Shown one piece after another: positions 38,081-46,361 of a stretch of 64,000 nt of DNA. The notes under the pieces are model-generated. The model did no database searches. It had not been told where the DNA came from and was given only the letters and a program-made list of their open reading frames with translations. Each line of letters begins with the position of its first letter. Position 1 is the first letter of the stretch. The DNA lies in contig NZ_JAKCMI010000022.1 of NCBI RefSeq assembly GCF_021412585.1, positions 1 through 64,000 of the forward strand, in the 5' to 3' direction. The stretch comes from Halomonas alkalisoli. Its GTDB lineage: Bacteria > Pseudomonadota > Gammaproteobacteria > Pseudomonadales > Halomonadaceae. The position numbers and the translations under genes were made by a program.

Positions 38081-40743
38081 TGCTCTGCCTGGGCATGCCA
38101 GGCCCGCAGCCGGTCCATCGCCCGGAAGAGGTCATCGATCAACGGCTCGACATCGGTCATGCCCTTCGAGCGCAGCCGCGTCTCCAGGGTTTCTGCTACC
38201 AGTGCCAGCTCCGGCGCCCCACAGTAGCGGCAGGCGCCGTTCAGGGCATGCACCGTATCCAGCAGGGCCTCCGAGTCTTCGGTCGACAGGGCTGCCTGCA
38301 GTTCCCTGGCGCTGGCAGGGAGTGAGACGGCGAGTTCCTGCAGCAGCTCGAGGGCAAGGGGTTCACTGCCATTGGCCAGGCGAGTGCCAAGAGCCAGGTC
38401 GACCACGTCCAGGGCCTCGCTCTGCTCCTGGCGCTCCGCTGTCTCGGGCTCCCTGTGACTGATAGCCGGCGTGACGCGCAGGTGCCGCTGAAGGATGGTC
38501 TCCAGGGCACCGCTATCCACCGGCTTGATCAGGACTTCCTGAAGACCGCTGTTCAACAGCTGCTGCCGGTCATCCTCCAGGGCGTGGGCCGTCACGGCGA
38601 TCACCGGGCAGTGCGCCCAGGATCCGCCCAGCCGTCGCAGTGCCCGGGTCGTCTCGACGCCGTCCATTCCCGGCATGCGGATGTCCATCAGCACCAGGTC
38701 GAAAGGCTCGTGCTCGGCGATGGCCAGTGCCTCTTCGCCGCTTCCCGCCTCCTCGATCCACAGGCCCGGCCGCTGCAGCATGTCCTTCAGCAGGCGTCGG
38801 TTGCTGGCATTGTCGTCCACCACCAGAAGCCGGCTCAGGCTGGGTGACACCACGACCTCGCCACGCAGCGAGCCACAGCGCCGCAGCCCCTCGGCCAGCG
38901 CCTGGCGCGAGACGGGTTTGCACAGGAGTTCACCGCCACAGGGTAGGACGAGCTTCGGCAGTTCGAGCGGCGTGGCGTTGACCAGCAGCAGAACCGGGCA
39001 AGGGCAGGTGTCCAGCCAGGTCTGCCACTCCTCGAGCACCGCATCGGTCAGTAAGGTAGGAAGTCCGGCCACCATCAGGGCCGGGGGTGGCGACTGCACC
39101 GAAGGATGGGGCACCTCGACCACCTGTGCACCCCAGCGGGTGAGGAGGTGGTTGAGCGCGTGGCGGGTGGGGGCGTGTGGTTCGTACAGGGCGATCTGCT
39201 CGCCGTCGAGTATTCGCTCGGGCAATGCATCCATGCTGCCGATCACCTCCAGCGGCAGGCTGAAGGCGAAGGTGGAGCCCTTGGTCGGCTCGCTTTCGAC
39301 GGTGATGCGCCCCCCCATCTGCTCCACCAGTTGCCGGCTGATGGCCAGGCCGAGCCCCGAACCACCGTACTGGCGGGAGTGCCCCGCCGTTGCCTGGCGA
39401 AACGCCTGGAAGAGATCGTGCTGCTCCTGTGGTGTCAGCCCGATGCCGGTGTCGCTGACGCTGACCCGCAGCAGGACCTGATCCTGATGGGAGTGATCCT
39501 CGACCATCACCCGTACGATGACTTCACCCCGTTCGGTAAATTTCAGGGCGTTGTGTACCAGGTTGATCAGAACCTGGCGAATACGCAGCGGGTCGCCGCG
39601 CAGCGGTGAGGGTACGTCGTCATAGACCAGGCCCAGCAGATGAAGGCCCTTCTGGTGGGCCAGCGGCGCCTGAAGCCCAAGCGCTTCGTCCACCAGCGAC
39701 ACCATATCCACCTCTGCCCGGTCGAGCTCGAGGCGTCCGGCCTCGATACGCGAGAAGTCCAGTACGTCATTGACCAGGGCCAGCAGGTTGTCGCAAGCCA
39801 GCTGAACCTGGTCGAGCCATTCGCGCTGCCGGGGCTCGAGGCGCGAGCGACCCAGCAGTCGGCAGAAGCCGACGATACCGTTGAGCGGTGTGCGAATCTC
39901 GTGACTCATGCTGGCCAGGAACTCCGACTTGACTCGGTTGGCCTCCAGGGCGCGACGATGGGCCAGGTCGAGCTCGATGTTCTTGATCTCGATGGTCTCC
40001 ATCGACTCCTGCAGGTCGACGGTCGTCTGCTCGATCTGGCGCTGCATGTTGTCCCGGGAGTGCTCGAGTTCGTCGCCCAGCGCATTGACCTGTCGGGCCA
40101 GCTGGCGCAGTTCCGGCGGGCCTTCCTCGGCGAGGCGAGTGTGGAGATCGCCACCGCGCAGGTGTCGCAGCGCTTCGGTGGCACGGTTCAGGTTGGTATC
40201 CAGGCGCCGCCCCAGCGAGGATGCCAGCACGAACAGCAGCAGGCCGAGAATCAGCAGCCCCAGGCCGGCACTGGCCAGGCGGCGGTAATGATCCAGGGAC
40301 AGTGCTCGTGAATCGATGTCGATCTCGAGCCAGGCGAGCCCCTGGACGACGCCGTTGTTCTCGGGGAGGTCCAGGGGGACCATCAATCGCCAGAGGTCCC
40401 CCCGGGTATCGAGCTGCGTCTCCTGGGGCGGCGCCATGGCCACCTGGGCACGGCTGCGCCCCAGCTCGAGAATCGTCGTGCCGGTTTCGGTATAGACACC
40501 GACCCCCCTCGCTTCGTCGATATCGAGCAGGCGATGGGCCAGGCTGTTCAGCTGTGTTTCTTCGTGAGCTATCAGTGTCTGGGCGAGCGCCGGCGCCTGA
40601 AGCTCTGCGGCGGTCGTCAGTCGATCGCGCAGCGCCGACTTGCGCCATTCGGACTCCTGATGCAGGCCAAGTGTCACGACGACCATCAATACCAGTAGCG
40701 GCAGGCACAGCAACCAGAGCGTCAAGCGGTTTCCGAGCGACAT
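38020..40743 (-). CDS. barA: Hybrid sensor histidine kinase BarA/GacS
   Basis: A 907-residue tripartite kinase. Layout: membrane helix near 10-30, periplasmic domain to about 165, second helix near 170-190, HAMP, coiled coil, HisKA with FLASMSHEIRTPLNGIVGF, HATPase with LINLVHNALKFTERGEV and YGGSGLGLAISRQLVEQMGG, a degenerate receiver-like region, a true receiver with FDLVLMDIRMPGMDGVET (phospho-Asp), and a C-terminal HPt domain with VHALNGACRYCGAPEL. BarA/GacS phosphorylates UvrY/GacA, which drives Csr-type small RNAs. ATG 40743 has AAGGGA upstream. Its last 20 or so codons are antisense to the acpS remnant. It is divergent from cysM, as in pseudomonads. Confidence 0.94.
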   Translation of the reverse strand: MSLGNRLTLWLLCLPLLVLMVVVTLGLHQESEWRKSALRDRLTTAAELQAPALAQTLIAHEETQLNSLAHRLLDIDEARGVGVYTETGTTILELGRSRAQVAMAPPQETQLDTRGDLWRLMVPLDLPENNGVVQGLAWLEIDIDSRALSLDHYRRLASAGLGLLILGLLLFVLASSLGRRLDTNLNRATEALRHLRGGDLHTRLAEEGPPELRQLARQVNALGDELEHSRDNMQRQIEQTTVDLQESMETIEIKNIELDLAHRRALEANRVKSEFLASMSHEIRTPLNGIVGFCRLLGRSRLEPRQREWLDQVQLACDNLLALVNDVLDFSRIEAGRLELDRAEVDMVSLVDEALGLQAPLAHQKGLHLLGLVYDDVPSPLRGDPLRIRQVLINLVHNALKFTERGEVIVRVMVEDHSHQDQVLLRVSVSDTGIGLTPQEQHDLFQAFRQATAGHSRQYGGSGLGLAISRQLVEQMGGRITVESEPTKGSTFAFSLPLEVIGSMDALPERILDGEQIALYEPHAPTRHALNHLLTRWGAQVVEVPHPSVQSPPPALMVAGLPTLLTDAVLEEWQTWLDTCPCPVLLLVNATPLELPKLVLPCGGELLCKPVSRQALAEGLRRCGSLRGEVVVSPSLSRLLVVDDNASNRRLLKDMLQRPGLWIEEAGSGEEALAIAEHEPFDLVLMDIRMPGMDGVETTRALRRLGGSWAHCPVIAVTAHALEDDRQQLLNSGLQEVLIKPVDSGALETILQRHLRVTPAISHREPETAERQEQSEALDVVDLALGTRLANGSEPLALELLQELAVSLPASARELQAALSTEDSEALLDTVHALNGACRYCGAPELALVAETLETRLRSKGMTDVEPLIDDLFRAMDRLRAWHAQAEHQSSGTTTANAGSASSLRDR

Positions 40744-40861
40744 CGGTGATCCCTTATCACGGTGAATCATGTTGCAGTATGCCACAGCCGACCGGGATGC
40801 CTGTCCAGTGGGAGGCGGCACGGATATAATGCTGAAAAGGCGTTTCCATAAGGACGGTTAC

Positions 40862-41758
40862 ATGCATTTTCCTACCATCGAGGACCTCGTCGGCAATACG
40901 CCGCTGGTACGGCTGAAGCGTATCACGGCGGGTCGCAACAACACGCTCCTGGCCAAGCTGGAGGGTAACAACCCCGCCGGCTCGGTGAAGGATCGTCCTG
41001 CGTTGTCGATGCTCGAACAGGCCGAAGCCCGCGGTGAGATCAAGCCGGGGGACACCTTCGTCGAGGCCACCTCGGGCAACACCGGTATCGCGCTGGCCAT
41101 GGCGGCGGCCATCAAGGGCTACAGGATGGTGCTGATCATGCCGGAGAGTGCCTCCAGCGAGCGCAAGCAGGCCATGGCGGCCTTTGGTGCCAAGCTGATT
41201 ACCGTCAGCAAGGAGGGCGGCATGGAAGAGGCGCGTGACCTGGCCGAGGCGATGATCGCACGGGGCGAGGGCAAGCCGCTCAACCAGTTCGCCAATGCCG
41301 ACAACCCGCTGGCGCACTATCTCGGTACCGGTCCTGAACTCTGGGAACAGACCGACGGCACGATCACCCATTTTGTGAGCTCCATGGGCACGACGGGAAC
41401 CATCATGGGGGTATCGCGCTACCTCAAGGAGCGCAATCCCGCTATTCAGATCATAGGCCTGCAGCCGGAGGATGGTGCCAGTATCGCCGGTATCCGGCGC
41501 TGGCCAAAGGAGTACCTGCCGAGCATCTTCGACGCCTCCCGCGTCGATCGGGTGCTCGATATCGGCCAGTATGAGGCCGAGGAGCACATGCGGCGGCTGG
41601 CCAGGGAGGAGGGAATCCTGGCCGGGGTCTCTTCCGGCGGTGCCCTGGCGGGGGCACTGCGTATCGCCGAGGAGGTGGAGAACGCGGTGATCGCCTTCAT
41701 CGTCTGCGACCGCGGCGATCGCTATCTCTCCACCGGCCTGTTTGCCCCGGAAGCCTGA
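40862..41758 (+). CDS. cysM: Cysteine synthase B (O-acetylserine sulfhydrylase)
   Basis: A 298-residue PLP enzyme forming cysteine from O-acetylserine and sulfide or thiosulfate. The PLP-binding Lys is in EGNNPAGSVKDRPALSM; the substrate loop is EATSGNTGIALAM; the phosphate loop is VSSMGTTGTIMGVSRYLKE; LAGVSSGGALAG is near the end. The RRWPKEYLP region is CysM- rather than CysK-like. ATG 40862 has AAGGA 8 bases upstream. Its end overlaps or closely abuts rlmD, so the two are probably cotranscribed. Confidence 0.95.
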   Translation: MHFPTIEDLVGNTPLVRLKRITAGRNNTLLAKLEGNNPAGSVKDRPALSMLEQAEARGEIKPGDTFVEATSGNTGIALAMAAAIKGYRMVLIMPESASSERKQAMAAFGAKLITVSKEGGMEEARDLAEAMIARGEGKPLNQFANADNPLAHYLGTGPELWEQTDGTITHFVSSMGTTGTIMGVSRYLKERNPAIQIIGLQPEDGASIAGIRRWPKEYLPSIFDASRVDRVLDIGQYEAEEHMRRLAREEGILAGVSSGGALAGALRIAEEVENAVIAFIVCDRGDRYLSTGLFAPEA

Positions 41759-41765
41759 CGTGGCG

Positions 41766-43178
41766 ATGCTTGGCAAGCGCCGGCCGTCGCGCCAACGCTC
41801 GGGTGTCTCCGGCCTTCAGGGGCGGAGCAGCGAGCCCCCCGTACGGACGACCGACCCCGAGGTGACGGCGGTCACGGTTCAGCGCCTGGCGCACGATGGC
41901 CGCGGCGTGGCGCGTTCGGCCAGCGGCAAGACACTGTTCATCGAGGGTGCGCTCCCCGGGGAGCGTCTCGAAGTGGCGGTGCACCGTTCGCGCAAGCGAT
42001 TCGACGAAGCCCATGTTCGCGAACTCCTCGAGGTTTCTCCCGAGCGTGTCGAACCTCCCTGTCCCCACTATGCTCAGTGTGGCGGCTGCGATCTCCAGCA
42101 TCTGGCCGTAGCGGCCCAGCGGCAGCACAAGCAGGCGGTGCTGGTCGATCTGCTGGCACGCGAAGGAATCAGCCTGTCGGCGCCGCCGGCTCTCCTGGCA
42201 GGCGCTTCGGCCGGCTATCGACGCCGTGCCCGACTGGGCGTGAAGGTCGATGCACAGGGGCGGGCTCACCTGGGCTTCCGCGTCCACCACGCCAGTCGCC
42301 TGGTGGATGTGGAACACTGCCTGGTGCTGCTGCCTTCGCTGGAGGCGTTGCTGGTACCGCTGCGCCAGCTGCTGGCACGGCTGGAGGCACCGCGCCAGGT
42401 CGGCCACCTGGAGCTGGTCGCCGCCGACGATGTGGCCGTGGTGGTGGTGCGTCAGCTGCGTGACAACCACGCCGACCGCCAGCACTGGCTGGCATTTGCC
42501 CGGGAGCAGGGGGTGGCAGTGGGTCACCTGGCGGGGCGCGACGCGCCCGTGTTCGAGTGGCTGGGCAGTGCGCCCGATCTCGCCTATCGCCTGCCCGGCA
42601 GCGGCGGTGATCTCAAGCTGTGCTTCGGCCCCGGCGACTTCCTCCAGGTCAACGAGGCGGTCAATGCCCAGCTGGTAGCCACGACACGGGAATGGCTGGC
42701 CCCCCTGGATGGCGAGCGGGTGCTCGATCTCTACGCCGGTGTCGGCAACTTCAGCCTGCCGATGGCGGCCGATGGGGCGCATGTCACCGCGGTAGAGGGC
42801 AACCCGGCCATGGTCGAGCGACTGGTCGACAACGCCAGGATCAATGGGCTGCCGGTCGATGCTCGCCAGGCAGACCTGAGCCGCGAGGCGGCGGTCGTCG
42901 CCCTGCTGGAGGGCATCGAGCCCGGCGCCGTCGTGCTCGATCCGCCCCGTGATGGTGCAGCCGTCGCCTGTCGTGCCCTGGTGGAACGTCCGGTGCCTCG
43001 GCTGGTCTATGTGGCCTGTGACCCCGCCACCCTGGCACGGGATGCGGCACGACTCGTGCATGGGGGTTATCGCATCACCCGGGCGGCGGTAGCCGACATG
43101 TTCGTGCATACCTCGCATCTGGAATCCATCCTGCTGTTCGAGCACTGCGAACGGCAGCCACCATCGCAAGGAGTCTAG
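41766..43178 (+). CDS. rlmD: 23S rRNA (uracil-1939-C5) methyltransferase RlmD
   Basis: A 470-residue SAM-dependent RNA methyltransferase. A TRAM domain (about residues 35-95: VTVQRLAHDGRGVARSASGK, FIEGALPGERLEV) precedes an Fe-S cluster with CPHYAQCGGCDLQHL (C-x5-C-x2-C) and a later Cys in VEHCLVLL. The Rossmann core has LDLYAGVGNFSLPMA, DPPRDGA and the catalytic YVACDPATLARD. Start is uncertain between GTG 41760 and ATG 41766; both are in frame close to the end of cysM, with GGAAG at 41749-41753. It is followed 4 bases later by relA. Confidence 0.93.
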   Translation: MLGKRRPSRQRSGVSGLQGRSSEPPVRTTDPEVTAVTVQRLAHDGRGVARSASGKTLFIEGALPGERLEVAVHRSRKRFDEAHVRELLEVSPERVEPPCPHYAQCGGCDLQHLAVAAQRQHKQAVLVDLLAREGISLSAPPALLAGASAGYRRRARLGVKVDAQGRAHLGFRVHHASRLVDVEHCLVLLPSLEALLVPLRQLLARLEAPRQVGHLELVAADDVAVVVVRQLRDNHADRQHWLAFAREQGVAVGHLAGRDAPVFEWLGSAPDLAYRLPGSGGDLKLCFGPGDFLQVNEAVNAQLVATTREWLAPLDGERVLDLYAGVGNFSLPMAADGAHVTAVEGNPAMVERLVDNARINGLPVDARQADLSREAAVVALLEGIEPGAVVLDPPRDGAAVACRALVERPVPRLVYVACDPATLARDAARLVHGGYRITRAAVADMFVHTSHLESILLFEHCERQPPSQGV

Positions 43179-43182
43179 AGAG

Positions 43183-45474
43183 ATGGTGAAAGTGCGCGAT
43201 GACCAGCCATTGACCGATGCGGGCGAAGTCGACATCGGCCACTGGCTTGCGCGGCTGCAGGAAGACACCAAGCTGCGTGATCCCGCCGAGATGCGGGAAG
43301 CCTGCGAGCTTGCCCAGCATCTGTCCCATCGGGCGGAGCGCCCCCACAAGGCATGGCTGCCGGAGGCTTCCAGTTTTCGCATGGGTCTCGAGATGGCCGA
43401 TATCCTAGGCCAGCTCAAGCTGGACCAGCCGGCATTGGAGGCGGCCGTGCTCTACCGGGCCGTACGTGAAGGGCAGATCGCCGTTGATGGGGTGAGCAAG
43501 CGCTTCGGCAGCGAGGTCTCGGGCCTGATCGAAGGGGTGCTGCAGATGGCCGCCATCAGCAATGCCCAGACCCCGAGCCAGGGCATGGTCCAGCACGACC
43601 AGCAGGACAACCTGCGCAAGATGCTGGTCAACATGATCGACGACGTGCGCGTGGCGTTGATCAAGATCGCCGAACGCACCTGCGCCCTGCGTCAAGCCAA
43701 GGACGCTCCGCGGGAGAAGCGCCTGCAGGTGGCCCGCGAGGTGTTCGATATCTACGCGCCGCTGGCCCATCGCCTGGGCATCGGCCAGGTCAAGTGGGAG
43801 CTGGAGGATCTATCCTTCCGCTACCTGCATGAGGATGACTACAAGACCATCGCACGGCAGCTGGCCGAAAAGCGGCTGGATCGCGATCGCTATATCCATG
43901 AGGTGGTCGAGACGCTGCAGGGGGTGCTGGAGGCCCAGGGCATCACTCCCTGCGAGGTGAGCGGCCGCGCCAAGCATATCTATTCGATCTGGCGGAAGAT
44001 GAAGCGCAAGCGCATCGACTTCTCCCAGGTCAACGACGTGCGTGCGGTGCGTATCCTGGTGCCGGAGGTGGCCGACTGCTACACGGTGCTGGGCCTGGTG
44101 CACTCCCGCTGGCGGCACGTGCCCAACGAATTCGACGACTATATCGCCAACCCCAAGAAGAACGGCTACCAGTCGTTGCATACCGCGGTGTTCGGTCCCG
44201 AAAGCAAGGTGCTGGAGATCCAGATCCGCACCTTCGCCATGCACGACGAAGCCGAGCTGGGGGTCTGCGCCCACTGGCGCTACAAGGGGCACGACACCGG
44301 CGGCAAGAGCTCCAGCTACGAGGAGAAGATCGCCTGGCTGCGCCAGGTACTCGAATGGCAGGAGGAGGTCGGCGACTTCAGCGACCTGCGCGAAGGCCTC
44401 TCCAGCGACGTGGCGCCGGATCGCATCTACGTCTTCACGCCCGACGGCCACGTCATCGACCTGCCGCGCATCGCCACGCCCATCGACTTCGCCTACCGGG
44501 TGCATACCGAGGTGGGCCACCGTTGCCGTGGCGCCAAGGTCGATGGCCGCATCGTGCCGCTCACCTACAAGCTCAAGACCGGCCAGCAGGTGGAAATCCT
44601 CACCGCCAGCAAGGGCGGGCCGAGCCGCGACTGGCTCAACCCCAGCCTGGGATACGTCCGGACGTCCCGGGCACGGGCCAAGATCCAGGCCTGGTTCAAG
44701 CACCAGGCCCGCGACCAGAACCTCGAAGAGGGCAAGGCGCTGTTCGAGCGGGAAATGAAGCGCCTGGACGTCGAGGACATGGATCTCGATACCCTGGCGC
44801 GCAAGGTCAACTACACCACCCCCGACGACATGTACGCCGCGCTGGGCGCCGGTGACCTGCGGGTCGGCCAGGTGCTGCACCAGGCCCAGCAGCTGTTCGG
44901 CGAGACCGACGACCAGGAGCAGCTCGATCGCCTGCTGGCCAAGCCGCGGCGTGATGCCGGCAGGGGGGGCAGCAGCGATATCACGGTGCTGGGGGTGGGC
45001 AACCTCAAGACCAGCATGGCCAACTGCTGTCACCCGGTGCCCGGCGAGCCCATAGTCGGGTTCATCACCCAGGGCCGCGGTGTCACCGTGCACCGGCAGG
45101 ACTGCCCCAATATCCTGCAGCTGCGCGTCGACGAGCCCCAGCGCGTCATCGAAGTGGAGTGGGGCGAGCGGGCGCGCACCCAGTACCCGGTGGATATCGA
45201 GATCCAGGCCTGGGATCGCTCCGGCCTGCTGCGCGACGTGACCGGCATACTCAGCCATGACAAGGTCAATGTGCTTTCGGTCAATACGCTCACCGATACC
45301 CGCGACGGCATCGCCCGGATGCGAATCACCGTGGAAGTCGATGGCCTGGAAACCCTGGGTCGGCTCTTCTCGCGTATCCAGCAGCTCTCCAACGTCATCG
45401 AGGTCCAGCGCCTGCGCAGCGGTGCCAAGGGGATGAAGCGCCAGGGGACAAAAAACAAGGGGAGGAAGGCATGA
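43183..45474 (+). CDS. relA: (p)ppGpp synthetase I, RelA
   Basis: A 763-residue stringent-response enzyme that makes (p)ppGpp on ribosomes stalled with uncharged tRNA. The N-terminal hydrolase-like domain has lost the HD motif (LYRAVREGQ where HD would be), marking monofunctional RelA rather than SpoT. The synthetase domain has GRAKHIYSIWRKMKRK, NDVRAVRIL and EFDDYIANPKKNGYQS, where E-F-D-D is the acidic RelA-type catalytic motif. TGS (RIYVFTPDGHVIDLPR), zinc-finger and ACT domains follow (NCCHPVPGEPIVGF; DRSGLLRDVTGIL). AAGGAG is 9 bases before ATG. The stop overlaps mazG (ATGA). Confidence 0.97.
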   Translation: MVKVRDDQPLTDAGEVDIGHWLARLQEDTKLRDPAEMREACELAQHLSHRAERPHKAWLPEASSFRMGLEMADILGQLKLDQPALEAAVLYRAVREGQIAVDGVSKRFGSEVSGLIEGVLQMAAISNAQTPSQGMVQHDQQDNLRKMLVNMIDDVRVALIKIAERTCALRQAKDAPREKRLQVAREVFDIYAPLAHRLGIGQVKWELEDLSFRYLHEDDYKTIARQLAEKRLDRDRYIHEVVETLQGVLEAQGITPCEVSGRAKHIYSIWRKMKRKRIDFSQVNDVRAVRILVPEVADCYTVLGLVHSRWRHVPNEFDDYIANPKKNGYQSLHTAVFGPESKVLEIQIRTFAMHDEAELGVCAHWRYKGHDTGGKSSSYEEKIAWLRQVLEWQEEVGDFSDLREGLSSDVAPDRIYVFTPDGHVIDLPRIATPIDFAYRVHTEVGHRCRGAKVDGRIVPLTYKLKTGQQVEILTASKGGPSRDWLNPSLGYVRTSRARAKIQAWFKHQARDQNLEEGKALFEREMKRLDVEDMDLDTLARKVNYTTPDDMYAALGAGDLRVGQVLHQAQQLFGETDDQEQLDRLLAKPRRDAGRGGSSDITVLGVGNLKTSMANCCHPVPGEPIVGFITQGRGVTVHRQDCPNILQLRVDEPQRVIEVEWGERARTQYPVDIEIQAWDRSGLLRDVTGILSHDKVNVLSVNTLTDTRDGIARMRITVEVDGLETLGRLFSRIQQLSNVIEVQRLRSGAKGMKRQGTKNKGRKA

Positions 45475-46361
45475 GCGAGAGCCGTTACGGCATCGACGAC
45501 CTGCTCGGGCTGATGGCCGTGCTGCGCGATCCGGTCGCAGGCTGCCCCTGGGACATCAAGCAGGACTGGGACTCCATCGTGCCCCATACCCTGGAAGAGG
45601 CCTACGAGGTCGCCGATGCCATCGAACGGCGTGCCTTCGATGAGCTGCCCGGTGAGCTCGGCGATCTGCTGTTCCAGGTGATCTACTACAGTCGCTTCGG
45701 CGAGGAGGAGGGGCGCTTCGACTTTCATGACGTGGTCCACGCCCTTACCGACAAGATGCTGCGTCGCCACCCCCATGTCTTTCCCGAGGGCACCCTGGCT
45801 TCGCGCCGCCCGCCCGGCGTCAGCGCCGAGCAGGTTGAGGCGCACCAAGCTGAACTTGAAAACATAAGCAGCCGCTGGGAAAGCCTCAAGGCCGAAGAGC
45901 GCGCCCAGCGTGCCTCCGACGGTTCAGCGGATTCGGTATTAGACGATGTGCCACGAACCCTGCCGGCGCTGTCACGGGCCGCCAAGCTCTCCAAGCGCGC
46001 CGCCCGGGTGGGCTTCGACTGGCCCGATGCCCGCGGTGTGATCGCCAAGATCCGCGAGGAGCTCGAGGAGGTCGAGGAGGCGCTGGCCCAGAACGACACC
46101 GTCCATGCGGCCGAGGAGGTGGGCGACCTGCTGTTCGCCGTGACCAACCTGGCGCGCACCCTCAAGGCCGACCCCGAGCGCTGCCTGCGTGAGACCAATG
46201 CCAAGTTCGAGCGCCGCTTCCGCTATGTGGAAGCGGCCCTGGATGCGCGGGGCGTGACCACGAGTGATGTCGACCTGGGCACCATGGAACACTACTGGCA
46301 GCAGGCCAAACTGCACGACACCCCCATTTCCGAACCGCCTTCAGGAGACCGCCGGCCATGA
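45471..46361 (+). CDS. mazG: Nucleoside triphosphate pyrophosphohydrolase MazG
   Basis: A 296-residue all-alpha NTP pyrophosphatase with two MazG repeats. The first has CPWDIKQDWDSIVPHTLEEA and YEVADAIE with the metal-binding E-x-x-E; the second has EELEEVEEALAQ and EEVGDLLFAVTNLAR. It is slightly longer than E. coli MazG (263) because of a linker with EERAQRASDGSADSV. MazG hydrolyses nucleotides and is known to lower (p)ppGpp, which explains its regular place behind relA. It overlaps relA and ppc by 4 bases each. Confidence 0.95.
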   Translation: MSESRYGIDDLLGLMAVLRDPVAGCPWDIKQDWDSIVPHTLEEAYEVADAIERRAFDELPGELGDLLFQVIYYSRFGEEEGRFDFHDVVHALTDKMLRRHPHVFPEGTLASRRPPGVSAEQVEAHQAELENISSRWESLKAEERAQRASDGSADSVLDDVPRTLPALSRAAKLSKRAARVGFDWPDARGVIAKIREELEEVEEALAQNDTVHAAEEVGDLLFAVTNLARTLKADPERCLRETNAKFERRFRYVEAALDARGVTTSDVDLGTMEHYWQQAKLHDTPISEPPSGDRRP

